Origin: Changchengzhania lutea
GTDB taxonomy: Bacteria; Bacteroidota; Bacteroidia; Flavobacteriales; Flavobacteriaceae
DNA: 64,000 bases
Reading direction: 5' to 3'
Assembly (NCBI RefSeq): GCF_006974145.1
Contig: NZ_CP039456.1
Span: 2,014,001-2,078,000, forward strand
The first letter of the stretch is position 1. Each line of letters begins with the position of its first letter. The notes under the pieces were generated by a model, which worked only from the letters and a program-made list of their open reading frames with translations, was not told the DNA's origin and did no database searches. A program made the position numbers and the translations under genes. Below, in pieces: positions 47,195 to 55,336 of this stretch.

Positions 47195-47220
47195 TTTGAA
47201 CGGTTTATTTTGAATTATAT

Positions 47221-47254
47221 AAAAGCTGCTCTGTTTTAAACAGGGTAGCTTTTA
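47221..47254 (+). terminator. Terminator of the 44390 receptor gene
   Basis: Imperfect stem AAAAGCTGCTCTGTTT with its complement around TA, ending in a T-run. Confidence 0.82.
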
Positions 47255-47309
47255 TCATTTAAATAGGTTGTAATAATTCGGTTATTATTAAATTGCTAGA
47301 AATTAAACG

Positions 47310-47412
47310 CATATGAAACATCCATAACTAAAACTTGATACCCAAGTGAAATGATTAAATGGATGTCACATGTGACCAATAAAAAACAATAAACATAAAC
47401 ACATGAAATTAT
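47310..47412 (+). promoter_or_regulatory. Conserved upstream block of the dehydrogenase gene
   Basis: Same length as, and similar in sequence to, 39088-39190, including AATGATTAA and a CATGTG core. A regulator-binding region is possible; no standard -7 element is evident in it. Confidence 0.5.
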
Positions 47413-48023
47413 TGATTATTGGAGGTAACGGTACTATTGGAGGTAACGGTACTATTGGAAATAAGGTCACGTCTCATTTTGCGAAAAACAATGAGGTTCT
47501 TGTTGCTGGAAGAACTGCTGGAGACGTTCAAGTAGATATAACTGACAGCAACTCTATAAAAGCCATGTTTGAAAAAACAGTTCCGGTAGATGCTGTTGTT
47601 TGTATTGCAGGAGAAGCCAAATGGGCACCGTTTAATGACCTTACAGAAGACGATTATTACATAGGGTTAAAAAGCAAACTCATGGGGCAAGTCAATCTCG
47701 TTCGAATTGGACAACATTATTTGAACCCAAACGGGTCTATAACCTTATCAACAGGAATATTAGCAGACGACCCAGTTGTTAAAACCACTAGTGCGGCCAT
47801 GGTTAATGGAGGAATACATAGTTTTGTGCAAGCGGCAGCACTTGAAATTCCTTCTGGTATGAGATTGAATGTGGTGTCTTTAGGAATGGTGGAAGATGCT
47901 TATGAAAACTATAAGGATTATTTTCCGGGTCATAACCCTGTTCCAATGAAAAAGGTTGTCAATGCATATGTTAGGAGTGTGGAAGGAAAAACAAATGGCA
48001 GTATCATTAGGTATTATGAGTAA
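47403..48023 (+). CDS. Short-chain dehydrogenase with duplicated nucleotide-binding loop
   Basis: 206 residues, NAD(P)-dependent SDR-type Rossmann protein. The glycine-rich loop is duplicated: LLIIGGNGTIGGNGTIGNKV, where relatives read IIGGNGTIGNKV. Downstream are D-V-D positions (GDVQVDITD), AVVCIAGEA, and a Ser with SLGMV near the end. The typical YxxxK is replaced by AAMVNGGIHSFVQAAALE, as in the short atypical SDR group without the Tyr. Substrate unknown. It shares a terminator with the convergent efflux pump gene. Confidence 0.85.
   Translation: MKLLIIGGNGTIGGNGTIGNKVTSHFAKNNEVLVAGRTAGDVQVDITDSNSIKAMFEKTVPVDAVVCIAGEAKWAPFNDLTEDDYYIGLKSKLMGQVNLVRIGQHYLNPNGSITLSTGILADDPVVKTTSAAMVNGGIHSFVQAAALEIPSGMRLNVVSLGMVEDAYENYKDYFPGHNPVPMKKVVNAYVRSVEGKTNGSIIRYYE
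47421..47456. repeat. 18-bp perfect tandem duplication in the dehydrogenase gene
   Basis: GGAGGTAACGGTACTATT occurs twice in succession (47421-47438, 47439-47456), adding six residues inside the Rossmann glycine loop without shifting the frame. Confidence 0.95.
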
Positions 48024-48041
48024 ATGGCTAAAAAATATAAT

Positions 48042-48073
48042 AAAGAAGCCTCAACATCTGTTGAGGCTTCTTT
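48042..48073. terminator. Shared convergent terminator
   Basis: Stem AAAGAAGCCTCAACA / TGTTGAGGCTTCTTT with loop TC, between the dehydrogenase and the RND pump. Confidence 0.92.
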
Positions 48074-48095
48074 CACTACTAACCAAACTAACCTA

Positions 48096-51000
48096 CTATG
48101 ATGCTTCATTAAGAAGCACTTCCTTTTCACGCGATTTACCTATAAAACGCATTTTGAGTTTCGTAATTAAATAAAATAATATGGGGACGACAATAAGCGT
48201 TAAAAAAGTTGCGATGAGCAGACCGTAAATCACAGTCCACGCTAATGGACCCCAAAAGATCACATTATCACCACCCATATAAATATTAGCATCAAATTCG
48301 CTAAATAATGTAAAGAAATTAATATTTAAACCTGTTGCTAGAGGGATTAACCCTAAAATTGTCGTGATAGCTGTTAAAAGTACAGGGCGTAAACGGGCTT
48401 TTCCGCCTTTAATAATGGCTTCCAATAAATCGTTGTCTTCTAAATACTCATCATCATCCAAATTGCGTTCCACCTTTTTTCTGTCTATTAATAACTGCGT
48501 GTAATCCAGCAAAACCACACCATTGTTTACTACAATTCCTGCTAAGGATATAATGCCCATCATGGTCATCATAATAACGAAGGAACTGCCCGTAATCACA
48601 ATACCACCAAACACACCAATTAAACTTAAAAAGATAGCTATCATGATAATGGCGGGTTTAGATACCGAGTTAAATTGGAAGATTAATATAAAAAATATTA
48701 AACCCAAACCTGTAAAAAATGCACCCATCAAGAATGTCATTTGTTTGGCTTGCTCTTCAATCTGTCCCGTATAATCAATACTCACGGCTTCTGGTTTATC
48801 AGAAAAACCCTGCATTTCGTTTTGTATTTGGGAAACAATAGCTCCTGCATCGGTAAATCCTGGTGCTAATGCTGAATATAAAAGTACGACACGTTTGGTG
48901 TCCTGGTGCTTGATGGCACTAAAACCGGATGAATTGTTTTGTTTCACAACGGTAGATACGGGCACTTCTTTTATTTGACCTGAAGCCATATCCCTAAAGG
49001 TTATTCTCTGATTGAAAATGGCACTAGTATTATATCTGTTTGCTTCATTAAAACGCACATAAATATCATAGTCTTCACCATCTTCTTTATAAACCCCAGC
49101 TTTAGCCCCAAAAATGGCATTCCGTAATTGCTGTCCTACCTGTCCTGAAGTTACGCCCAATTCACCAGCTTTTTTTCTGTCCACTTCAACTTGCATGGAT
49201 GGTTTTGATTTGTTAACGTCAACCTTCAATTCATCAATCCCTTGAATATTTTTCGAATTGATGAAATCCTTCATTTTTTCGGCAGTTGCAATCAATTCAG
49301 AATAGTCTTCACCTTCCAATTCAATATTGATGGGGTATCCTGCAGGTGGGCCAACAGCATCCTTTTCTACAGAAATAGCAACACCCGGATAAATATCTTT
49401 TAAATCTTCCTGAACCTTTTTAAGCAATACATTACTATCGGCACCATCCCTAAACTTATATTCGCGCATAGTAGCCGTTATTTTGGCACGATGTGGCATT
49501 TCTGCAGCAGAACCGCCATCAGTTTGAGGATTGCCTGCGCCTTCACCAACTTGAGATACGGCACTTTCGGTTAAAAAGTTAAAATCACCATTTTTATAAG
49601 CATCGTCATTTATAATTTTATAAACACGCTTTTCAATAGCTTCTGTAATGGCATTGGTTTTTTTAATGTCTGTGCCTTCTGGATATTCTATATAAACGAT
49701 GATCTGATTGGGTGTATTGTCTGGAAAGAACTCGACTTTAGTACGTTGACTTCCAACAGAAGCGCCAAAACCGATAAATGCTACAATAAGTAATATAAAA
49801 GTACCAACTGTTATGAAGATTGGTTTCCTTTTGTTCAAAGCACTCCTCAGCGATTTTTCATAGGCGTTTTCCCATTTTGGCAAAACATTATTTTGAAATC
49901 CGTTGGACCATTTTCTTAGAAACAGTCTATATATCCAAAGGAGAAAAACGGTAACTATCATTAATGAGCCCAAGCCTCTGTAGCTACCTCCAAAAACAAG
50001 AATAAGCAAACCAATACCGCCCATGATTACGGAAATTTTAATGATTTGTTTTAGTGGCATGTTCTTATCTTCCGTAGTCATAAATTGGGATACCAATACC
50101 GAGTTGAAAAAGATAGCCACAAATAATGAGGAACCTAAAACAACGGATAGTGTGATTGGAAAATAGATCATGAATTGTCCCATAACACCTGGCCATAAGC
50201 CTAGCGGAATAAATGCCGCTACAGTTGTTGCTGTAGAAATGATGATAGGAAATGCAATTTCACCAATTCCTTTTTTTGCAGCTTGTACGCGTGTCATGCC
50301 TTCATCTTCCATTAAACGGTACACATTCTCAACGACAACGATACCGTTATCTACTAACATACCAAGCCCCATAATGAGTCCGAAAAGAATCATGGTATTC
50401 ATGGTATAGCCCAAGAGATTCAAAATCATGAGTGACATGAACATAGACATGGGAATGGCAAAACCTACAAATAACGCATTCTTAAATCCTAAGAAAAACA
50501 TCAATACCGTGACCACGAGAATGATTCCAAATATGATGTTGTTTACCAAATCGTCCACTTGACCAATGGTTTTTGAAGATTGATCATTAGCAATGCTTAC
50601 TTTTAAATCTGGAGGGAATGTATTCGCAATAGCATCATCTACAATTACTTGAATCTGTTCTGCCGCTGCTACCATGTTTTTACCAGCACGCTTTTTAACG
50701 TCTAGCATCACAACAGGCTCCCCAAATTCTCTAGCATACGTTGTTCTGTCTTCATCTTTAAAAGACACTTTAGCAATATCACGAAGGTAAATGGCGTTAT
50801 TGTTTTCCGATTTCACTACAAAATCTTCAAGATCCTTTGGGTCTTCAATTTCACCAATAACACGAATAGTTCGTCGTTGACCACTAGAAATTAAATTACC
50901 AGCGGACATGGTCATGTTTTCTCTGCTAATGGTATTGATAACATCATCAAAACTAACCTGGGCGGCCATCATTTTGTAGATGTCTACCGCCACTTCAACT

Positions 51001-51590
51001 TCTTTTTCCTGAGCACCACGAATATCAACTTGCTTGATTTCTTGCAGGCTTTCAATTTTATCTTCAAGATATTCACCGTATTCTTTCAACTTATCAACGG
51101 GGTAATCTCCAGAGATATTAATGTTCAAGATCGGGATCTCTTCAGACATACTTAAGTCGAAAATATTTGGCTCTACTTTTGCGCCATTAAAGGTTGGCCA
51201 ATCTTCACCAGAGGTTTCAGAATCTACTTCATCTTTAACTTTCTGCTTTGCAGCTTCTACTGAAATATTTTCGTCAAATTCAACCACAACAATAGAATAG
51301 TCTTCTTGCGATGTTGAGGTAATTTCAACCACATTACTAACGGTTTTTAGCTTGTCTTCAATGGGGTCTGTGATAAGCTTTTCAATATCTTCTGCTGTGT
51401 TTCCTGGATAAACAGAACTAATATAAATTTTAGTTTCTTTTATTTCCGGAAAGCTTTCACGAGGCATACTAAAATAGGCGCTTGCGCCGAGAAATAGGAT
51501 AAGTGTGATGAGCACATACATGGTGGTTTTGTTATTAATAGCCCATGATGATAATACAAACTCCTTATCTACCTTTTTTTTATCAGTCAT
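48096..51590 (-). CDS. RND-family efflux pump, inner-membrane subunit (AcrB-like)
   Basis: 1164 residues with the RND plan: TM1 near 25-42, large periplasmic loop, six helices (about 345-560), second loop, final helices (about 980-1130). The first loop begins PRESFPEIKETKIYISSVYPG. TM4 carries GMLVDNGIVVVENVYRLMEDEG, typical of proton-relay RND pumps. It exports drugs or metabolites via the MFP and TolC encoded upstream. Its ATG (51588-51590) lies inside the heptamer array that follows the four-helix-bundle gene. Confidence 0.93.
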   Translation of the reverse strand: MTDKKKVDKEFVLSSWAINNKTTMYVLITLILFLGASAYFSMPRESFPEIKETKIYISSVYPGNTAEDIEKLITDPIEDKLKTVSNVVEITSTSQEDYSIVVVEFDENISVEAAKQKVKDEVDSETSGEDWPTFNGAKVEPNIFDLSMSEEIPILNINISGDYPVDKLKEYGEYLEDKIESLQEIKQVDIRGAQEKEVEVAVDIYKMMAAQVSFDDVINTISRENMTMSAGNLISSGQRRTIRVIGEIEDPKDLEDFVVKSENNNAIYLRDIAKVSFKDEDRTTYAREFGEPVVMLDVKKRAGKNMVAAAEQIQVIVDDAIANTFPPDLKVSIANDQSSKTIGQVDDLVNNIIFGIILVVTVLMFFLGFKNALFVGFAIPMSMFMSLMILNLLGYTMNTMILFGLIMGLGMLVDNGIVVVENVYRLMEDEGMTRVQAAKKGIGEIAFPIIISTATTVAAFIPLGLWPGVMGQFMIYFPITLSVVLGSSLFVAIFFNSVLVSQFMTTEDKNMPLKQIIKISVIMGGIGLLILVFGGSYRGLGSLMIVTVFLLWIYRLFLRKWSNGFQNNVLPKWENAYEKSLRSALNKRKPIFITVGTFILLIVAFIGFGASVGSQRTKVEFFPDNTPNQIIVYIEYPEGTDIKKTNAITEAIEKRVYKIINDDAYKNGDFNFLTESAVSQVGEGAGNPQTDGGSAAEMPHRAKITATMREYKFRDGADSNVLLKKVQEDLKDIYPGVAISVEKDAVGPPAGYPINIELEGEDYSELIATAEKMKDFINSKNIQGIDELKVDVNKSKPSMQVEVDRKKAGELGVTSGQVGQQLRNAIFGAKAGVYKEDGEDYDIYVRFNEANRYNTSAIFNQRITFRDMASGQIKEVPVSTVVKQNNSSGFSAIKHQDTKRVVLLYSALAPGFTDAGAIVSQIQNEMQGFSDKPEAVSIDYTGQIEEQAKQMTFLMGAFFTGLGLIFFILIFQFNSVSKPAIIMIAIFLSLIGVFGGIVITGSSFVIMMTMMGIISLAGIVVNNGVVLLDYTQLLIDRKKVERNLDDDEYLEDNDLLEAIIKGGKARLRPVLLTAITTILGLIPLATGLNINFFTLFSEFDANIYMGGDNVIFWGPLAWTVIYGLLIATFLTLIVVPILFYLITKLKMRFIGKSREKEVLLNEAS

Positions 51591-51622
51591 TAGTTATTAG
51601 TCTTTAGTTGTTAGTGTTATTA
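51581..51622. repeat. Degenerate heptamer array, pump side of the four-helix gene
   Basis: Plus-strand units TATCAGT, CATTAGT, TATTAGT, CTTTAGT, TGTTAGT (51581-51615) and a weak sixth to 51622. It covers the stop codon of the four-helix gene and the start codon of the pump gene. It is the reverse complement of the array type at 51998-52025. Confidence 0.8.
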
Positions 51623-51981
51623 GACTTCAAATATTTTTGAAGACTTGATGTCATTTTAGACAACTCTTCAAGTAATAATCGGTTATTATAATCATCTTCA
51701 TCACTTAAGTAATTTAATCTTTTGGCAATAGTTGAACAAACGACACATTCTTTTATAGAGCCATTGGAAATATTTAAAAACCTGTTGAACTGAGCGTTGC
51801 TATCTCCAGAACCTTCCGCAATATTTAGTGCAATAGAAATTGATGCTCTTCTAAACTGGGAACTTAAAGCGTAATCTTCATTTTTAGGGAAATTTTCTGT
51901 CGCCTTATATGTAATGTCAACAAAATCTAGTGCTTTTTGATAAACTTTTAAATCTTCGAAGTTGAATTTAATCTCTTTCAT
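51604..51981 (-). CDS. Four-helix-bundle protein (S23 / intervening-sequence protein family)
   Basis: 125 residues. Begins FEDLKVYQKALDFVDITYKA, then LSSQFRRASISIALNIAEGS and FNISNGSIKECVV-type helices, the signature of the four-helix-bundle family first met in 23S rRNA intervening sequences (related to Avd of retroelements). It sits inside an efflux operon between the adaptor and pump genes, where such a protein has no expected role. It is bracketed by inverted heptamer arrays. Probably a passenger of a small mobile unit; binding of nucleic acid is possible. Confidence 0.9.
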   Translation of the reverse strand: MKEIKFNFEDLKVYQKALDFVDITYKATENFPKNEDYALSSQFRRASISIALNIAEGSGDSNAQFNRFLNISNGSIKECVVCSTIAKRLNYLSDEDDYNNRLLLEELSKMTSSLQKYLKSNNTNN

Positions 51982-51997
51982 AATTGTAAATTGTTAC

Positions 51998-52025
51998 GAA
52001 CTAATGTCTAAAAACTATTGACTAA
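51998..52025. repeat. Degenerate heptamer array, adaptor side of the four-helix gene
   Basis: Plus-strand units GAACTAA, TGTCTAA, AAACTAT, TGACTAA (51998-52025). It provides the last codons and stop of the adaptor gene (ISQ-stop) and lies 16 bp upstream of the four-helix start codon. Confidence 0.78.
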
Positions 52026-53184
52026 TTAAGATCTTAATGGTTTGACCCTCTTTTACACTACGGGCACCTTCATTAATAATTTCGTTACCGTTATCTAATC
52101 CAGAAACAACTTCTATATAATCGCCTTTTGTTTTCCCTGTTTCTATAATGACACGTTTTGCTTTGGCGATGTCACCATCTTTATCTGTAATGGTGTAAAC
52201 ATATTGTTCGCCTTCAGCATTTTCAGAAATGATGCTCTGTGGAATTAATATGGCTTTATCATTGGTGTAATCGTTTATTTTTAATTTCGCTGTCAAGTTT
52301 GGTTTGATAGTCTCATTCTTATTATCGACATCTACTTGTATTTTAAAAGTTCTGTTTGCAGGGTTAATAAAACTTCCAGCTTGGCGTACTTTGGCATCGA
52401 CTTCTTTTCCTAAAACAGGAAACTCAACTTTAACATCTTTACCCTCGGTAATTTCAGAAATATAGAGTTCTGGCACGTCCGTTTCTATATACATATCCTG
52501 AAGATTTACCAATCTGAAAAGTTGCGATTGCCCCGGAACAACTACGGTACCTTGATCTGCAATAATAGCATCAACAGTTCCAGAAAACGGTGCTCTTACA
52601 ACTGTTTTTGATACTTGCTGTTGTAATTGATTAATAGCTTGTTGCTGTGCTTCATAGTTGGCTTTGGCTTGTAAATATTGAATCTCACTCCCAATTTTCT
52701 GATTCCAAAGACGCTTTTGTCTTTCATAGGTTGTTTTTGCTAATGCAGTCTGTATGTTTAATTGTGCTACTTGTTGGCTTAATCCGCCATCATCAATTTT
52801 TGCTAGAATTTGACCCTTGTTTACTTTTTGCCCTTCCTTCACATAAATTCGTGTCAACAACCCTGAAAACTCAGGAGAAATAACAATATTCTGTTTGGTA
52901 CTAACACTTCCTTGAAGTTCTACAAAATGCGTAAATACGTCTTCCTTGGCTGTAAAGGTTGTGATTAATGGGATACGCTCTTGAGGATCTAAGCTTTTAA
53001 TTTTGGCTTCTAAAAGTTTTAACTCTGCGGCGAGTGCTTGCTCTTTAGCGTCTAGTTCTATTTTTTTGGTTCTTATCTTTTCTAAGTCGTTAGTTTCAAT
53101 AATATCTTCAACAGATTTATTTTTGTCGCCACTACATGAGCTTAAGATTAGGGATGCTATTACTAGGGTAATTATATTTTTCAT
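52015..53184 (-). CDS. RND efflux periplasmic adaptor (membrane fusion protein)
   Basis: 389 residues. Lipoprotein signal with LILSSCSGD (lipidated Cys near 17). A long coiled coil (about 35-65 and 140-190) and the biotinyl-lipoyl-like motif GLLTRIYVKEGQKVNKGQIL with VVRAPFSGTVDAIIADQGTVV are followed by a beta-barrel and C-terminal domain. It bridges the RND pump and the TolC-like channel. Its C-terminal codons overlap the heptamer array. Confidence 0.93.
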   Translation of the reverse strand: MKNIITLVIASLILSSCSGDKNKSVEDIIETNDLEKIRTKKIELDAKEQALAAELKLLEAKIKSLDPQERIPLITTFTAKEDVFTHFVELQGSVSTKQNIVISPEFSGLLTRIYVKEGQKVNKGQILAKIDDGGLSQQVAQLNIQTALAKTTYERQKRLWNQKIGSEIQYLQAKANYEAQQQAINQLQQQVSKTVVRAPFSGTVDAIIADQGTVVVPGQSQLFRLVNLQDMYIETDVPELYISEITEGKDVKVEFPVLGKEVDAKVRQAGSFINPANRTFKIQVDVDNKNETIKPNLTAKLKINDYTNDKAILIPQSIISENAEGEQYVYTITDKDGDIAKAKRVIIETGKTKGDYIEVVSGLDNGNEIINEGARSVKEGQTIKILISQ

Positions 53185-53186
53185 TA

Positions 53187-54602
53187 TTATTGGTTGTTTA
53201 GTGTTTGATTTAATGCCGTTTCTAAGGCGGCTTTATTATTGATGACATCCAACATCGCTTGTAGAAATTCTTGCTGTGCTGTATATAATTGAATTTGAGC
53301 TTGTCTTAAGTCAAAACTTGAAGCAATACCTTCAAAGAACTTGGTTTGATTTTTTTGCTCAATACGTTCGGCTAAATTTAAATTTCGTTTTTTGTTTTCG
53401 TAATCTTCAATTGAGAATTGATAATCGCTTTTAGCAGTGGCTATTTCCAGTTTAATGCGCTGTTCGGTTTCGGTTAAATCATCTTTAGCTTTTTCGAGAT
53501 TGATACTGGCACGTTGTGTAGATGCACTTCGCATGCCCGAACTGAAAATGGGAATATTCATTGTTACGCCAATTAATGAAGACCCAAACCATTTCTGATT
53601 TTTTTTTAAGAAATTAAAATCGTCACTATTACCGTTATACCCGGCATTTACAAATGCACTTAGGTTTGGTAATGCTTTACTTTTTTCTAGTTTGAGTAAT
53701 AACGCTTTTGCTGTTTTATCATTTTCTGCAATGAGGTAATCTATAGTGTTTTCTACCATAAACGGACTATTCATGATGCCTAAATCTATATTTTGAGCCG
53801 TCAAGGTTTCTAAATTATCATATAAGTTCACTTCTGTATTAATGTCAATACCTAAAACCATATTTAACATTTGATAGGCTACTTTTTTTAATCGGGTGGT
53901 ATTGTTCAGAGTGCTTTCTATACTGGAAAGTGTTATTTTTAATTGCTCAACACTTTCTTCTTCCTCTAAACCATTTTCATAAATTCTGGTAATCTCATTG
54001 AGGTTTTTTTGAAGAGCTGCTCTGTTTCGGTCTAAAATATTGACACTCTCTCTAGTTAAAAGTACATTGCCGTAGGCATTTATTGCAGATTTCCTGACCT
54101 CTAAATCTGTTTTTATCTTTGCATTTTTAGAGATTTCTAAAAACACTTTGGCAGATTGCAGTCCTACAATATAAGAGCCATCAAAAATTAATTGACTTAA
54201 AGTAACAAACGCATTCATGGTTTGTTTGGTCCCAAAGCGTACGGGGATAAAGCCGTCAGCAGAATTTACATCAAAGTTATTTTGATTGGCATCAAAATAA
54301 TCATTCACAACGTCTATAATACTTTGAGTATTATCAAAAGCAGAGGCAGGTAATAATGATACTTGTTGTTTTAACCAATTTTGATAGTCTATATTTCCGT
54401 TAATTTGTGGTAAACCGGTGGCTATGGTTTCCCATTTTTGCTTATAGGCTGCATCCACATCTCTTGTTGCGTTTTTGGCGGTACGGTTATTTATTAATGC
54501 AAAATCTATAGCCTCTTGTAAAGTTAAATTTTGCAAGTCTTGTTGCGAAAACAAGACGAAAGAGCATAATAAACTAAAGGTTAAAATTAGTTTGTTCTTC
54601 AT
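53187..54602 (-). CDS. TolC-family outer-membrane efflux protein
   Basis: 471 residues. Signal peptide about 1-19. Two repeats of the TolC fold with long alpha-helical hairpins (LTLQEAIDFALINNRTAKNA; RTAVNAYG-like segment KSAINAYGNVLLTRESVNIL; IASSFDLRQAQIQLYTAQQE). It forms the exit duct of the pump. It is 2 bp from the adaptor gene and 3 bp from the TetR gene, in one operon. Confidence 0.92.
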   Translation of the reverse strand: MKNKLILTFSLLCSFVLFSQQDLQNLTLQEAIDFALINNRTAKNATRDVDAAYKQKWETIATGLPQINGNIDYQNWLKQQVSLLPASAFDNTQSIIDVVNDYFDANQNNFDVNSADGFIPVRFGTKQTMNAFVTLSQLIFDGSYIVGLQSAKVFLEISKNAKIKTDLEVRKSAINAYGNVLLTRESVNILDRNRAALQKNLNEITRIYENGLEEEESVEQLKITLSSIESTLNNTTRLKKVAYQMLNMVLGIDINTEVNLYDNLETLTAQNIDLGIMNSPFMVENTIDYLIAENDKTAKALLLKLEKSKALPNLSAFVNAGYNGNSDDFNFLKKNQKWFGSSLIGVTMNIPIFSSGMRSASTQRASINLEKAKDDLTETEQRIKLEIATAKSDYQFSIEDYENKKRNLNLAERIEQKNQTKFFEGIASSFDLRQAQIQLYTAQQEFLQAMLDVINNKAALETALNQTLNNQ

Positions 54603-54605
54603 TAT

Positions 54606-55211
54606 TTATGATTGATTTGATGTTATAAAATTATTCATTATTTTAAAGCCCTTTTCTGTGACAATGGCTCTGAGGTGATATTCTAAATAGCTTTCCATTA
54701 AATAGTCCATGGTGTAGGTTTCTGTTGGGAAAAACATATTGTCTTTTATGCCTGTCATACCCGTAAAGTACATTCTTGAAATAAAATCAACATCTATGGT
54801 ATCCCTGAAAACCCCTGTATCTACACCATGTTGTAAGCTTTCTTGTACCGAGTCGTGCATCTTTTCAAATTGTTTGAATTTTAATGCCTTGTGAATTTGC
54901 GGATAGTACTTTTTTAACTGATAATGTGGGGAGGCTTTTTCATTATTTAAATGATGCATAACGAACATTTTAATGGCATATAATTCTTCAATGGGATTGT
55001 TTGAGCTACCACAAATAGTATCAATGCCGTCACATATAGTATCAAATAAATGGAATGTCACGGCTTCCACCAATTTAGTTTTATTAGCAAAATGTACATA
55101 AATGGTTTTTTTAGAAATGCCCATCTCTTGTGCAATATCATCCATAGTGACACTTTTAAAACCTAGTGTCAAAAATAATTCAGCTGCTTTATATATAATT
55201 TTTTCTCTCAT
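54606..55211 (-). CDS. TetR-family repressor of the efflux operon
   Basis: 201 residues from ATG 55211 (MREKIIYKAAELFLTLGFKS); the longer frame to 55250 runs through the promoter and operator and is rejected. The helix-turn-helix is MDDIAQEMGISKKTIYVHFA. The C-terminal ligand domain is variable, as usual. It is the first gene of the operon, so it most likely represses itself and the pump and is released by a pump substrate. Confidence 0.92.
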   Translation of the reverse strand: MREKIIYKAAELFLTLGFKSVTMDDIAQEMGISKKTIYVHFANKTKLVEAVTFHLFDTICDGIDTICGSSNNPIEELYAIKMFVMHHLNNEKASPHYQLKKYYPQIHKALKFKQFEKMHDSVQESLQHGVDTGVFRDTIDVDFISRMYFTGMTGIKDNMFFPTETYTMDYLMESYLEYHLRAIVTEKGFKIMNNFITSNQS

Positions 55212-55220
55212 AATCCGGCG

Positions 55221-55261
55221 CGAAAGTACGTATGGAAACTTTAAAAACAAAAAAAGTTTCC
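55221..55261 (-). promoter_or_regulatory. Promoter and palindromic operator of the TetR efflux operon
   Basis: The minus strand reads TTTG (55251-55248), 19 bp, TACTTTCG (55228-55221), one base off the consensus. A perfect inverted repeat GGAAACTTT / AAAGTTTCC (55234-55242 and 55253-55261, 10-bp spacer) overlaps the -33 box and the spacer, which is the expected place for a repressor site. Confidence 0.82.
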
Positions 55262-55324
55262 AAGGTTTTACAATTATTTAACATTAATTGTAAATTCGTG
55301 TCTTTTTAATACCTTGAATTACTT

Positions 55325-55332
55325 TATTTTTG
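55325..55332 (+). promoter_or_regulatory. -7 element of the polyprenyl synthase gene
   Basis: TATTTTTG matches TAnnTTTG and ends 4 nt before the ATG at 55337, so the mRNA is predicted to be leaderless or nearly so. No clear -33 TTTG. Confidence 0.6.
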
Positions 55333-55336
55333 TCCA

